Origin: Candidatus Methanoprimaticola hominis
Lineage (GTDB): Archaea; Thermoplasmatota; Thermoplasmata; Methanomassiliicoccales; Methanomethylophilaceae
Length of the DNA stretch: 8,573 nucleotides
Direction: 5' to 3'
Assembly (NCBI GenBank): GCA_006954465.1
Contig: LVVU01000055.1
Location: 7,658-16,230 of the forward strand
A model generated the notes under the pieces. The model was not told the DNA's origin, ran no database searches, and saw nothing but the letters and a program-made list of their open reading frames with translations. A program made the position numbers and the translations under genes. This document shows, in pieces, positions 1 through 6,952 of this stretch (the first letter of the stretch is position 1; each line of letters starts with the position of its first letter).

Positions 1-531
1 AGCGCCGTCATCGTTTCGAGGATGAAGGGCATCAGCTACCTCACCAGGGAGCAGGCCGCCAACCTCGGACTGACCGGACCTGCGATGAGGGGTTGCGGTG
101 TCGATTTCGATATCCGCAGGGACGACCCGTACGACAACTACGACAAGGTCGATTTCGAGGTCCCCGTCCTCACTGAGGGCGACTCGTATGCCAGATACAT
201 GATCCGTATCGAGGAGATGTTCCAGTCCTGCGACATCATCAGGCAGGCAGTGAAGAAGATCCAGGCGCTCGGAAAGAACGCCCCGTACAGGATCAAGGTC
301 CCCTCCAGGGTTCCCGCCGGTACGCACTTCACCAGGCTCGAGGACCCCCGTGGAGAGTCCCTCATGTACCTCGTATCCGACGGCACCGACAAGCCCTACA
401 GGCTCAAGGTGCGCAGTCCGATCTTCGTGAACGTTTCATCCGCCAAGGCACAGTGCGTGGGTGTCAGGATCGCCGATGTTCCGGCCGTCCTCGCTCAGAT
501 CGACATGTGCCTGGGCGAGACAGACAGGTGA
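1..531 (+). CDS. fpoD: Fpo/Nuo-like complex subunit D (49-kDa, NuoD family), C-terminal part
   Basis: The gene enters the window already open. The frame runs from base 1 to TGA at 529-531, giving 176 codons, so the N-terminal half lies upstream and the ATG at 22 is internal. The sequence matches the C-terminal part of the NuoD/49-kDa family, which derives from the large subunit of [NiFe] hydrogenases and lines the quinone/phenazine pocket beside the terminal Fe-S cluster. Family landmarks are GLTGPAMRGCGVDFDIRRDDPYD, seen here in pieces (GLTGP, then D-x-R-x-D-x-PYD), the helix with RIEEMFQSCDIIRQA, the EDPRGE motif and the PYRLKVRSP block. The protein ends D-M-C-L-G-E-T-D-R, so the second cysteine of the hydrogenase-type CxxC is replaced by Glu. 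That fits a complex I-type subunit without a NiFe site. It is the first gene of the visible operon and its stop lies inside the ribosome binding site of fpoH. Confidence 0.97.
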   Translation, partial: SAVIVSRMKGISYLTREQAANLGLTGPAMRGCGVDFDIRRDDPYDNYDKVDFEVPVLTEGDSYARYMIRIEEMFQSCDIIRQAVKKIQALGKNAPYRIKVPSRVPAGTHFTRLEDPRGESLMYLVSDGTDKPYRLKVRSPIFVNVSSAKAQCVGVRIADVPAVLAQIDMCLGETDR

Positions 532-532
532 T
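526..532 (+). promoter_or_regulatory. Ribosome binding site deciding the fpoH start
   Basis: AGGTGAT at 526-532 matches the archaeal anti-Shine-Dalgarno sequence and overlaps the fpoD stop codon (529-531). It sits 4 bases before TTG at 537. The alternative in-frame GTG at 528-530 lies inside this site and has no good site of its own upstream, so TTG 537 is the preferred start. This is inferred from spacing only. Confidence 0.6.
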
Positions 533-536
533 TCCG

Positions 537-1698
537 TTGGTAGAGTATTCTAGCATTCTCAATTGGATCGATTTCTTCAACGATCCCATGAAGAACCAGT
601 TCTACCCGTTCGAGGGCGTCTACAACCTGCCCTTCGACATCTCCTACAAGCTGTGGGAGATCATCGGCGGAGCGATCGCCTGGCTGATCAACCTGATCTT
701 CCCCGGCAACTGCGTGTCCGAGTGGCTGATGAGCGATTACGTCAGCGTGCTGTTCGCACTCATCATCTTCATGCTCATCGTGTTCATCGTGGTGTTCGTG
801 TGTACGCTGCTGTCGCTATGGATGGAGCGTAAGTTCCTCGGTAGGATGATGGACAGAAGGGGAACCATGGTCGGTATGAAGGGATTCCTTCAGTGCGTGG
901 CCGATGGACTCAAGACCTTCATGAAGGAGAACACCATCCCCAAGAAGGTCGACAACATGACCTACATGTGGACCGTCTCCCTCATCGTGGGAGTCTCCGT
1001 CCTGCTGGCATGTATGATCCCCCTGTCCCAGAGATGGTTCGTCGTCAACTACGACTCCGGACTCCTCATCGTCATGGCGTTCTTCGCCCTGGCGCCGTTC
1101 TTCATCCTGGTCTCCGGATGGTCCCAGAACAACAAGTACGCCATGATCGGAGGTATGCGTGCCGCCGAGCTGATGATCTCCTACGAGGTCCCCATGCTCA
1201 TCATGATCGCCACCACCGGGCAGCTTCAACATCGGCGACATCGTCGACGCCCAGTACGACACCATGTGGTACTTCATCCCGCAGATCATCGGTGCCATCA
1301 CGTTCTTCTTCTGCGCCACCGCGGAATCCGAGCGTGTGCCTTTCGATATCGCAGAGGCAGAGGCCGAGCTGGTCGAGGGATGGCAGACCGAGTACGCCGG
1401 AATGAAGTGGGGTCTCATCATGCTGGCCGACTACTTCAGAGGCTACGTGGCATGCTCCATGTTCGCCATCATGTACCTCGGCGGATGGGCTCTTCCCATC
1501 ATCGGCAACGGCCCCGTGCCCGAGATCGTGTTCCTGCTGAAGTCCTGGTTCGTGTTCTTCCTGATGATCCTCGTCAGGGCCGCTCTCGGACGTGTCAGGC
1601 CCGATCAGATCGTCAACATCGGATGGAAGGTCTTCATGCCCCTGTCCGTGATCAACCTGGCAGTAGTGCTGCTGCTCAAGACAGGAGGCTTCTTCTGA
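537..1698 (+). pseudogene. fpoH: Fpo/Nuo-like membrane subunit H (NuoH/ND1 family), frame broken by an apparent 1-bp insertion
   Basis: This is the NuoH/ND1-type subunit that anchors the peripheral arm to the membrane and forms much of the quinone/phenazine entry channel. The first part reads in one frame from TTG 537 (or GTG 528) to about 1220. The rest reads in the +1 frame from 1222 to TGA 1696-1698. Dropping one G from the GGG at 1218-1220 restores a continuous protein of 386 residues with ATTGS-FNIGD across the join, a plausible family length. Conserved blocks lie on both sides: WMERKFLGR (95-103) and ADGLKTFMKE (122-131) before it, NKYAMIGGMRAAELMISYE (199-217) up to it, and ESERVPFDIAEAEAELVEG (263-281) with EYAGMKWG (285-292) after it. 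About eight hydrophobic segments are present. Because the sequence stays conserved after the break and the gene sits in a core operon, an assembly or sequencing error is likelier than real loss; it is marked as pseudogene only because the frame as given is broken. Confidence 0.9.
1218..1221 (+). other. fpoH: Frameshift point in fpoH (one extra G)
   Basis: The codons ...GCC ACC ACC GGG run into out-of-family sequence (QLQHRRHRR). Reading GGC AGC TTC AAC by omitting one G of 1218-1220 continues the NuoH sequence. The run is only three G long. No stop codon or clear slippery heptamer is nearby, which argues against a standard programmed frameshift site. Confidence 0.88.
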
Positions 1699-2441
1699 TG
1701 AGCATGAAATATCTAGACAAGTACCCCCGCAGCAATGCGAGGCACCTCTGGGTCCTCAAGCCCCAGTGGGCGGTCCTGAAGCTGTTCCTGAAGAACATCC
1801 CCCGCAGGCCCGTCACCGTCCTGTACCCCTACGAGAAGGAGTGGGTCCCGGACAACTACCGCGGACGCCCCGGACTGATCTTCGACCAGTGCGTGGGATG
1901 CGGCATGTGCGTGCGCATGTGCCCCACTGCGTGCATCAAGCTCGTCGACGCCGAGGATGACGACGGCAACATCGTCAAGAGGCCTCAGGTCAACATGGGC
2001 AGGTGCGCCATGTGCGGATACTGCGCAGAGTACTGCCCCGTCGACGCCATGACCGTCACCCCCGAGTACGAGCTCGCCGAGTTCACGAGATTCGACCTGC
2101 TCTACGGTCCCCGCAGGCTTGCCTACGACAAGACCACCGAGGGAATGAAGGTCAAGCTGGAGGTCACTCTCCAATCCGATATCGACAACGGCAACCCCGA
2201 GAGGCGCGTGGCCCTGGCCAGTCTGGACAGGCCCGAGCTGACCGACGCCAAGTGCATCGGCTGCAAGAAATGCGCCAAGGTCTGCCCTGTCAACGCCATC
2301 GAGATGGTGGAGAAAGGAAAGAACGAGAAGACCGGCAAGCCCATACTGCGCCCGGTCATCGATGAATCGAAGTGCATCTGCTGCAACAACTGCGTGGACG
2401 ACTGTCCCAAGGATGCTCTTCTGATGAAGGAGGTGCTCTGA
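1698..2441 (+). CDS. fpoI: Fpo/Nuo-like iron-sulfur subunit I (NuoI family) with four [4Fe-4S] motifs
   Basis: This 247-residue cytoplasmic ferredoxin-like subunit should pass electrons along its clusters toward the terminal cluster near the D/H interface. The start is ATG 1698, which shares its A with the fpoH stop (TGATG) and has AGGAGG at 1683-1688, 9 bases upstream; ATG 1704 is too far from that site. The N-terminal segment with VTVLYPYEKE and RGRPGL (residues 39-60) is typical of NuoI. Two standard CxxCxxCxxxCP motifs follow, at Cys 65/68/71/75 and Cys 103/106/109/113. After an 70-residue linker, two more occur at Cys 186/189/192/196 and Cys 226/229/232/236, with an extra Cys at 228. NuoI and Methanosarcina FpoI normally have only two clusters, so the C-terminal third looks like an added 2[4Fe-4S] ferredoxin domain. 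All of it is in one uninterrupted frame. Confidence 0.95.
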   Translation: MSMKYLDKYPRSNARHLWVLKPQWAVLKLFLKNIPRRPVTVLYPYEKEWVPDNYRGRPGLIFDQCVGCGMCVRMCPTACIKLVDAEDDDGNIVKRPQVNMGRCAMCGYCAEYCPVDAMTVTPEYELAEFTRFDLLYGPRRLAYDKTTEGMKVKLEVTLQSDIDNGNPERRVALASLDRPELTDAKCIGCKKCAKVCPVNAIEMVEKGKNEKTGKPILRPVIDESKCICCNNCVDDCPKDALLMKEVL

Positions 2442-2776
2442 TGGGAATCATCAGGGACATTTGGGACGCGTTCTGCGGAGGATTCGGCGACTTCGGTAAC
2501 TACCTCCTCGGAAACTTGGATCTCCTGGCATTCGTCCTCCTGGCGGCCATCGCCGTCCTGGCGGCGCTCTACGTCGTCACCGACCCGGAGGTCGTTCACA
2601 GCGCCTTCTACCTGGCGCTCGTATTCCTGTGCGTCGGATTCGTCTACTTCTTCCTCGAAGCGGAGTTCATAGGCGTTATCCAGATCCTGGTCTACGTTGG
2701 AGCCATCACGATCCTGTTCGCGTTCAGCATCATGCTGACTAGAAGATACATCATGAAAAAGGGTGATTCCGAATGA
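2441..2776 (+). CDS. fpoJ: Fpo/Nuo-like membrane subunit J, N-terminal half
   Basis: A 111-residue membrane protein corresponding to the first three helices of NuoJ/ND6, which link the H subunit to the K-L-M-N pump chain. Hydrophobic segments lie near residues 26-47, 53-72 and 76-99. The conserved stretch is VHSAFYLALVF (52-62), the acidic pair E73/E75 and then ILVYVGAITILFAFSIML (82-99), the helix that carries a pi-bulge in solved complex I structures. The start is ATG 2441, sharing its A with the fpoI stop (TGATG), with AAGGAGGTG at 2427-2435 just upstream. The protein stops after helix three, and the remaining NuoJ-like helices are encoded by the next gene, so the J subunit is split. A similarly split J is known to me from Methanosarcina fpo operons. 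Confidence 0.93.
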   Translation: MGIIRDIWDAFCGGFGDFGNYLLGNLDLLAFVLLAAIAVLAALYVVTDPEVVHSAFYLALVFLCVGFVYFFLEAEFIGVIQILVYVGAITILFAFSIMLTRRYIMKKGDSE

Positions 2777-3099
2777 GTTTCGGCATTGCGGATAAGAAGA
2801 AGGCTGTCGGCGCAACCGTGGCCGTGGTCCTGCTCGCCGTCCTGGCAGTCGGGATCTTCTCCGTCAACTGGGCCGATTACACCGGCACCAACGAGCCCCA
2901 GGAGCAGCCCACGTTCCCCACTGACGACGAGGACAGCATCTGGGACGAGAACGGCGATCTCAAGGAGAACAGCCTTGCGTACACCATCTTCGAGAAGTAC
3001 GGGCTCATCCTGATCCCGCTCGCACTGCTGATGTTCGGCGCCATGATCGGCGGAGTCGTCATTTCGAGAGAGGAGGTTGAATCGGATGATTCCAATTGA
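2773..3099 (+). CDS. fpoJ: Fpo/Nuo-like membrane subunit J, C-terminal half
   Basis: A 108-residue protein that starts at ATG 2773 inside the end of fpoJ-N (ATGA overlap), with GGGTGAT at 2761-2767 as ribosome binding site. It has a basic N-terminus (DKKK), a first hydrophobic segment at about 12-30, a long polar and acidic loop at 36-66 rich in D, E, P and T, and a second hydrophobic segment at about 76-96 preceded by FEKYG. That plan matches the last two helices of NuoJ with the loop between them, where families differ most. Sequence similarity is weak compared with its neighbours, so the call rests mainly on position directly after J-N and before K, on the membrane topology and on the FEKYGLILIPLALLM ending. 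It could be described as a lineage-specific hypothetical membrane protein by an automatic pipeline. Confidence 0.85.
   Translation: MSFGIADKKKAVGATVAVVLLAVLAVGIFSVNWADYTGTNEPQEQPTFPTDDEDSIWDENGDLKENSLAYTIFEKYGLILIPLALLMFGAMIGGVVISREEVESDDSN
3071..3076 (+). promoter_or_regulatory. Ribosome binding site deciding the fpoK start
   Basis: AGGAGG at 3071-3076 lies within the end of fpoJ-C, 9 bases before ATG 3086. The upstream in-frame TTG at 3077 directly abuts this site and so cannot use it, which makes ATG 3086 the likely start. Confidence 0.75.
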
Positions 3100-3394
3100 G
3101 TTCTTCCTGCTTCTCGGAGCCATTCTGTTCTCCATCGGAGCGTACGGAGTGGTCACAAAGAGCAATGCGATCATCGTACTGATGTGCATTGAGCTCATGC
3201 TCAACGCAGCGAACATCAACTTCGTCGCGTTCGGCGCCTTCCACCCCGACATCATGGGTCAGGCGTTCGTCATCGTGACGATCACCGTAGCAGCCGCAGA
3301 GGTCGCTGTCGGTATCGCCATCCTGCTCAATGCATACAAGATGAGGAAGACGACCGAACTCGATGAGGACGGTCTCACATCCATGAGGTGGTAA
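3086..3394 (+). CDS. fpoK: Fpo/Nuo-like membrane subunit K (NuoK/ND4L family)
   Basis: A 102-residue three-helix membrane subunit of the NuoK/ND4L/MrpC family that forms part of a proton path between H/J and the pump subunits. Its two membrane glutamates are present: E36 in the second helix (CIELMLNAANINFVAF) and E72 in the third (AAAEVAVGIAILL). These fall at the same numbers as the functionally important E36 and E72 of E. coli NuoK, which supports both the identity and the chosen start. The gene overlaps the end of fpoJ-C by 14 bases. The C-terminal tail is polar and charged (KMRKTTELDEDG). Length is normal for the family and nothing suggests damage. Confidence 0.97.
   Translation: MIPIEFFLLLGAILFSIGAYGVVTKSNAIIVLMCIELMLNAANINFVAFGAFHPDIMGQAFVIVTITVAAAEVAVGIAILLNAYKMRKTTELDEDGLTSMRW
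3385..3391 (+). promoter_or_regulatory. Ribosome binding site deciding the fpoL start
   Basis: GAGGTGG at 3385-3391 lies at the very end of fpoK, 5 bases before ATG 3397. An in-frame GTG at 3388 lies inside the site, so ATG 3397 is the better start. Confidence 0.7.
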
Positions 3395-3396
3395 GC

Positions 3397-5433
3397 ATGT
3401 TGATAGAATACACTTGGCTCGTACCCCTCATCCCGATGCTGTGCTTCCTTATCATCGGACTCCTTGGAAGGAAGACCCCCGAGAAAGGAGGGTACATCGC
3501 CATCGCCGGAGCGCTCATCGCGTTCATCATCTCGGCGATCATCTCATACGAGTATCTGACCGGAGATGTCTATCCGAACCCCGTGACCGAGCAGATCGCT
3601 TGGTTCAGCATCGGAGACATCGAGATCCACCTCGGATACTACGTCGACGGCCTGACATGCATGATGATGCTGTTCTCGTCGTTCATCTCGACCCTGATCT
3701 TCATCTACTCCATCGGGTACATGGGAGACCAGGGAGCCAGGAAGACCAGGTACTACGCCGAGGTCTCCCTGTTCCTGACCGGAATGCTCGGACTCATCGT
3801 GTCCAGCAACTTCCTCGAGCTGTTCATCTTCTGGGAAGTCATGGGGCTGTGCTCCTACCTCCTGATCGGATTCTGGTCCTTCAGGCACGCAGACGGAGAC
3901 GCAGCTTCCGCCAACGCGGCATCCGCCGCCAAGAAGGCCTTCCTCGTCACGAGGATGGGAGACGTCTGCCTCATGGCCGGACTGTTCATCCTCCTCGGAG
4001 AGTTTCACAGCCTCGATTACACCAACATGTTCGACCCCGCCGCCATCGCTAGCGTCGACTCGAACAACCTCACGCTCGCCATGCTCCTCGTCTTCGGAGG
4101 AGTCATCGGAAAGAGCGCTCAGTTCCCCCTGCACGACTGGCTGCCCGATGCGATGGCAGGACCTACCACTGTGTCCTCTCTTATCCACGCGGCGACCATG
4201 GTCAAGGCCGGAGTCTATCTGGTCGCAAGGGCCTACCCCCTGTTCATCCAGGACGTCAACGTCATGCTGTTCGTCGGTCTCATCGGAGGATTCACCGCGT
4301 TCTTCGCGGCCACCATGGCTCTCAACAACATGAACATCAAGAGGGTCCTGGCGTACTCCACAATCTCGCAGCTCGGATACATGATCCTGGGTCTCGGAGC
4401 CGGAGGTTACCTCATCGCTCTGGGGATGGACATGGGTGGAGCCGAGGGAGACATCCTCATCACCGCAGGAGCGGCCGGATTCATCGCCGGATGCTTCCAC
4501 ATGATGAACCACGCCTTCTTCAAGGCCCTGCTGTTCATGTGCTCCGGATCGGTCATCCACGCCGTCGGAACCGAGGACATGCGCGAGATGGGCGGACTCG
4601 GGAAGCACATGAAGATCACCTCGATCACCATGCTCCTCGGATCCCTGTCCATCGCCGGATTCCCCCTATTCAGCGGATTCTGGTCCAAGGATCTCGTCAT
4701 CGAGATCGCAATGGAGGCCGGACACGACGGAACCGTCTGGTTCACCGTCCTCTGGATCCTGGCCATCATCACCGCCTTCATGACCGCGTTCTACATGTTC
4801 CGCATGTGGTTCATGACGTTCATGGGAGAGGAGGGTCACGCCTCGCAGCACTGCCACGGCGAGTCCCCCAAGACCATGACCACCCCGCTGGTCATCCTGT
4901 CCGTGTTCGCTGTCCTCAGCGGATTCCTGCTCATGTTCGGACTCGACGCCATGATCTCGTTCGACGTCGCGGCCACCGGCTTCCAGGTCGGAGGCGGCCA
5001 CGCGGAGGGCTTCGAGTACTTCACAGAGCTGTTCACCAACTCCTACACCTATCTGACGATCGTCCTCGCACTGGTCGGTATCGGAATCGCTTACGTCATG
5101 TACGTGAAGAAGACCGTGGACCCCGGCAAGTTCAACAAGGACGGCAACTCGTGGCTCTACAAGGCGCTCACGAAGAGATGGTGGTTCCCCGACCTGTACA
5201 ACCAGATCTCCTGGAAGCTCGGATACGGGGTCGCCAAGGGTGTCAACTATGTCGACAGGCAGGTCATCGACGGTACCGTCAACGGACTGTCTGCGGCCGT
5301 CGTCGGCGGAGGAGACGCCATGAGCAAGGTCCAGACCGGAAACGTCCACGACTACGCATCCGTGGTCCTGCTGGGCGTCGCCGTCCTCTCGGTCCTGTTC
5401 GTCGTGATCGCAATGATCCTGGGAGGCATGTGA
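3397..5433 (+). CDS. fpoL: Fpo/Nuo-like antiporter-type proton-pumping subunit L (NuoL/ND5 family)
   Basis: A 678-residue distal pump subunit of the NuoL/ND5/MrpA-like antiporter family. Channel residues are recognisable: E147 in FIFWEVMGLCSYLLIGFW, D189 in RMGDVC, K239 in GKSAQFPLHDWLPDAM, H264 and K270 in the next helix, H368/H372/K376 in FHMMNHAFFKALLF, and K431-D432 in SGFWSKD. These correspond to E. coli NuoL E144, D178, K229, H338/K342 and K399-D400 by motif. A His-containing loop (GHASQHCHGESP, 480-491) follows the main domain, a region that is often His-rich in NuoL. The C-terminal part carries WWFPDLYNQ (595-603), as in the segment leading into the long lateral helix that braces the membrane arm, and ends in a final hydrophobic segment. 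ATG 3397 begins two bases after the fpoK stop. Length is close to the family norm, with no frame damage. Confidence 0.97.
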   Translation: MLIEYTWLVPLIPMLCFLIIGLLGRKTPEKGGYIAIAGALIAFIISAIISYEYLTGDVYPNPVTEQIAWFSIGDIEIHLGYYVDGLTCMMMLFSSFISTLIFIYSIGYMGDQGARKTRYYAEVSLFLTGMLGLIVSSNFLELFIFWEVMGLCSYLLIGFWSFRHADGDAASANAASAAKKAFLVTRMGDVCLMAGLFILLGEFHSLDYTNMFDPAAIASVDSNNLTLAMLLVFGGVIGKSAQFPLHDWLPDAMAGPTTVSSLIHAATMVKAGVYLVARAYPLFIQDVNVMLFVGLIGGFTAFFAATMALNNMNIKRVLAYSTISQLGYMILGLGAGGYLIALGMDMGGAEGDILITAGAAGFIAGCFHMMNHAFFKALLFMCSGSVIHAVGTEDMREMGGLGKHMKITSITMLLGSLSIAGFPLFSGFWSKDLVIEIAMEAGHDGTVWFTVLWILAIITAFMTAFYMFRMWFMTFMGEEGHASQHCHGESPKTMTTPLVILSVFAVLSGFLLMFGLDAMISFDVAATGFQVGGGHAEGFEYFTELFTNSYTYLTIVLALVGIGIAYVMYVKKTVDPGKFNKDGNSWLYKALTKRWWFPDLYNQISWKLGYGVAKGVNYVDRQVIDGTVNGLSAAVVGGGDAMSKVQTGNVHDYASVVLLGVAVLSVLFVVIAMILGGM

Positions 5434-5434
5434 A

Positions 5435-6952
5435 ATGAGTATCGATACTATGATCCTGCCCCTCCTGCTGATCATCCCGTTCATCGGAACGATCGCCACC
5501 CTCGCAATGGGCGGCGAGAGGCAGAAGCTCGCCAAGGTCGTCGCCGGAGTCTTCTCCGTCATCACCCTGGTCCTGACAATCTATCTGATGTATGCCGGCT
5601 TCAACGGAAGCTGGGGAGACTACAGCTACGAGGCCAAGTGGATCGAGACCAGCTCGATCGTGATCAACTTCAACCTCGCAGTCGACGGACTGAGCATCCT
5701 GATGCTCTTCCTCTCCGCACTGCTGACCCCTCTGGTCATCCTCTTCTCCGCTGGAGAGAGCGACAGGCCGAACTACTTCCACGCGCTGCTCATGGCGATG
5801 GAGGTCGGACTGATCGGAGTATTCACGGCGTCGGACTACTTCCTGTTCTACGTCATGTGGGAGGTCACCTTGATCCCCATGTACTTCCTGATCAACTGGT
5901 ACGGAGGACCCAGGAGGCACTACGCCGCCATCAAGTTCTTCATCTACACCCACGTGGCGTCCCTCGTCATGCTCATCGGTATCTTCGCGATGGGCTGGAT
6001 GAGCCTGGACATGACCGGAGTCGCGAACTTCGACTTCGGCAACATGGTCGCACTGATGCCCATGACCTCCACCGGATTCCAGGCCGCGGTCTTCGCGCTC
6101 CTGTTCTTCGGATTCATGGTCAAGATGCCCTCGGTGCCCTTCCACACATGGCTGCCCGACGCGCACGTCGAGGCCCCCACCGCCGGATCCGTCATCCTGG
6201 CCGGTGTCATGCTGAAGATGGGATCCTACGGTATCATCAGGATCTGTCTCGAGTGCTTCCCCGCAGGTGCGGAGCACTGGCAGTGGGTCATCATCGCCAT
6301 CGGACTCATCTCGATGGTCTACGGTGCCTACGCCTGTATCGCCCAGACCGACCTCAAGAAGATGGTCGCGTTCTCGTCCATCAGCCACATGGGAATGGTA
6401 ATGCTCGGTATCGGATGCCTGTCCGACATCGGAATCACCTTCGCCATCTTCCAGATGTTCGCCCACGGACTCATCTCCGCGATGCTGTTCATGGTGTGCG
6501 GATTCACCGGACACGCCCTCGGAACTAGGGAGATCCCCCTGCTCGGAGGACTGGCCGGGAAGATGCCCGTCTTCGCCACGTTCATGATGATCTCGTTCAT
6601 GGCCTCCCTCGGTCTGCCCGGTCTCGTCGGGTTCTGGGGAGAGTTCCCGCTCGTCTACGGGTTCTACGAGTTCATCCAGTCCGAGGGAGTCCTCTGGCTG
6701 CTGCTGTTCTGCCTGCTGACCCTCATGCTCACCGCCGGCTACTACCTCTGGTCCATGCAGAGGACGCTCTTCGGTCCCGAGACGACCAAGATCGACCTCG
6801 AGCACGTCCACGACCTGAGCAAGCCCGAGTTCGCGGCGCTGGCCGTCCTGGCCGTGCTCGTCGCCCTCTTCGGAGTCTGGCCCGATGCAGCTCTGGGATT
6901 CATCGACCCGTATGTCGACGCTCTCGTCTCCTCGTTCGGAGGTGTTCTGTGA
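5435..6952 (+). CDS. fpoM: Fpo/Nuo-like antiporter-type proton-pumping subunit M (NuoM/ND4 family)
   Basis: A 505-residue middle pump subunit of the NuoM/ND4 family, with about 14 hydrophobic helices. The proton-channel residues sit at E143 (FYVMWEVTLIPMYFL), K230 (FMVKMPSVPFHTWLPDAH), K261 (GVMLKMGSYG) and E403 (GFWGEF). These match E. coli NuoM E144, K234, K265 and E407, so both half-channels and the terminal exit Glu are present. The motif PFHTWLPDAHVEAPT is a hallmark of the M subunit and separates it from L and N. The start is ATG 5435, one base after the fpoL stop, with GGGAGG at 5421-5426 as ribosome binding site. Length equals the usual size for the family and the frame is intact. Confidence 0.97.
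   Translation: MSIDTMILPLLLIIPFIGTIATLAMGGERQKLAKVVAGVFSVITLVLTIYLMYAGFNGSWGDYSYEAKWIETSSIVINFNLAVDGLSILMLFLSALLTPLVILFSAGESDRPNYFHALLMAMEVGLIGVFTASDYFLFYVMWEVTLIPMYFLINWYGGPRRHYAAIKFFIYTHVASLVMLIGIFAMGWMSLDMTGVANFDFGNMVALMPMTSTGFQAAVFALLFFGFMVKMPSVPFHTWLPDAHVEAPTAGSVILAGVMLKMGSYGIIRICLECFPAGAEHWQWVIIAIGLISMVYGAYACIAQTDLKKMVAFSSISHMGMVMLGIGCLSDIGITFAIFQMFAHGLISAMLFMVCGFTGHALGTREIPLLGGLAGKMPVFATFMMISFMASLGLPGLVGFWGEFPLVYGFYEFIQSEGVLWLLLFCLLTLMLTAGYYLWSMQRTLFGPETTKIDLEHVHDLSKPEFAALAVLAVLVALFGVWPDAALGFIDPYVDALVSSFGGVL

Noticed and set aside
3544..4608. Antisense open frame of 354 codons opposite fpoL
   Set aside because: Same acidic low-complexity composition caused by codon bias of the real gene, with no recognisable family.
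4491..5438. Arg/His-rich + strand open frame of 315 codons within fpoL
   Set aside because: It is the shifted frame of fpoL; the composition is a typical GC-bias artefact and fpoL itself is clearly coding throughout.
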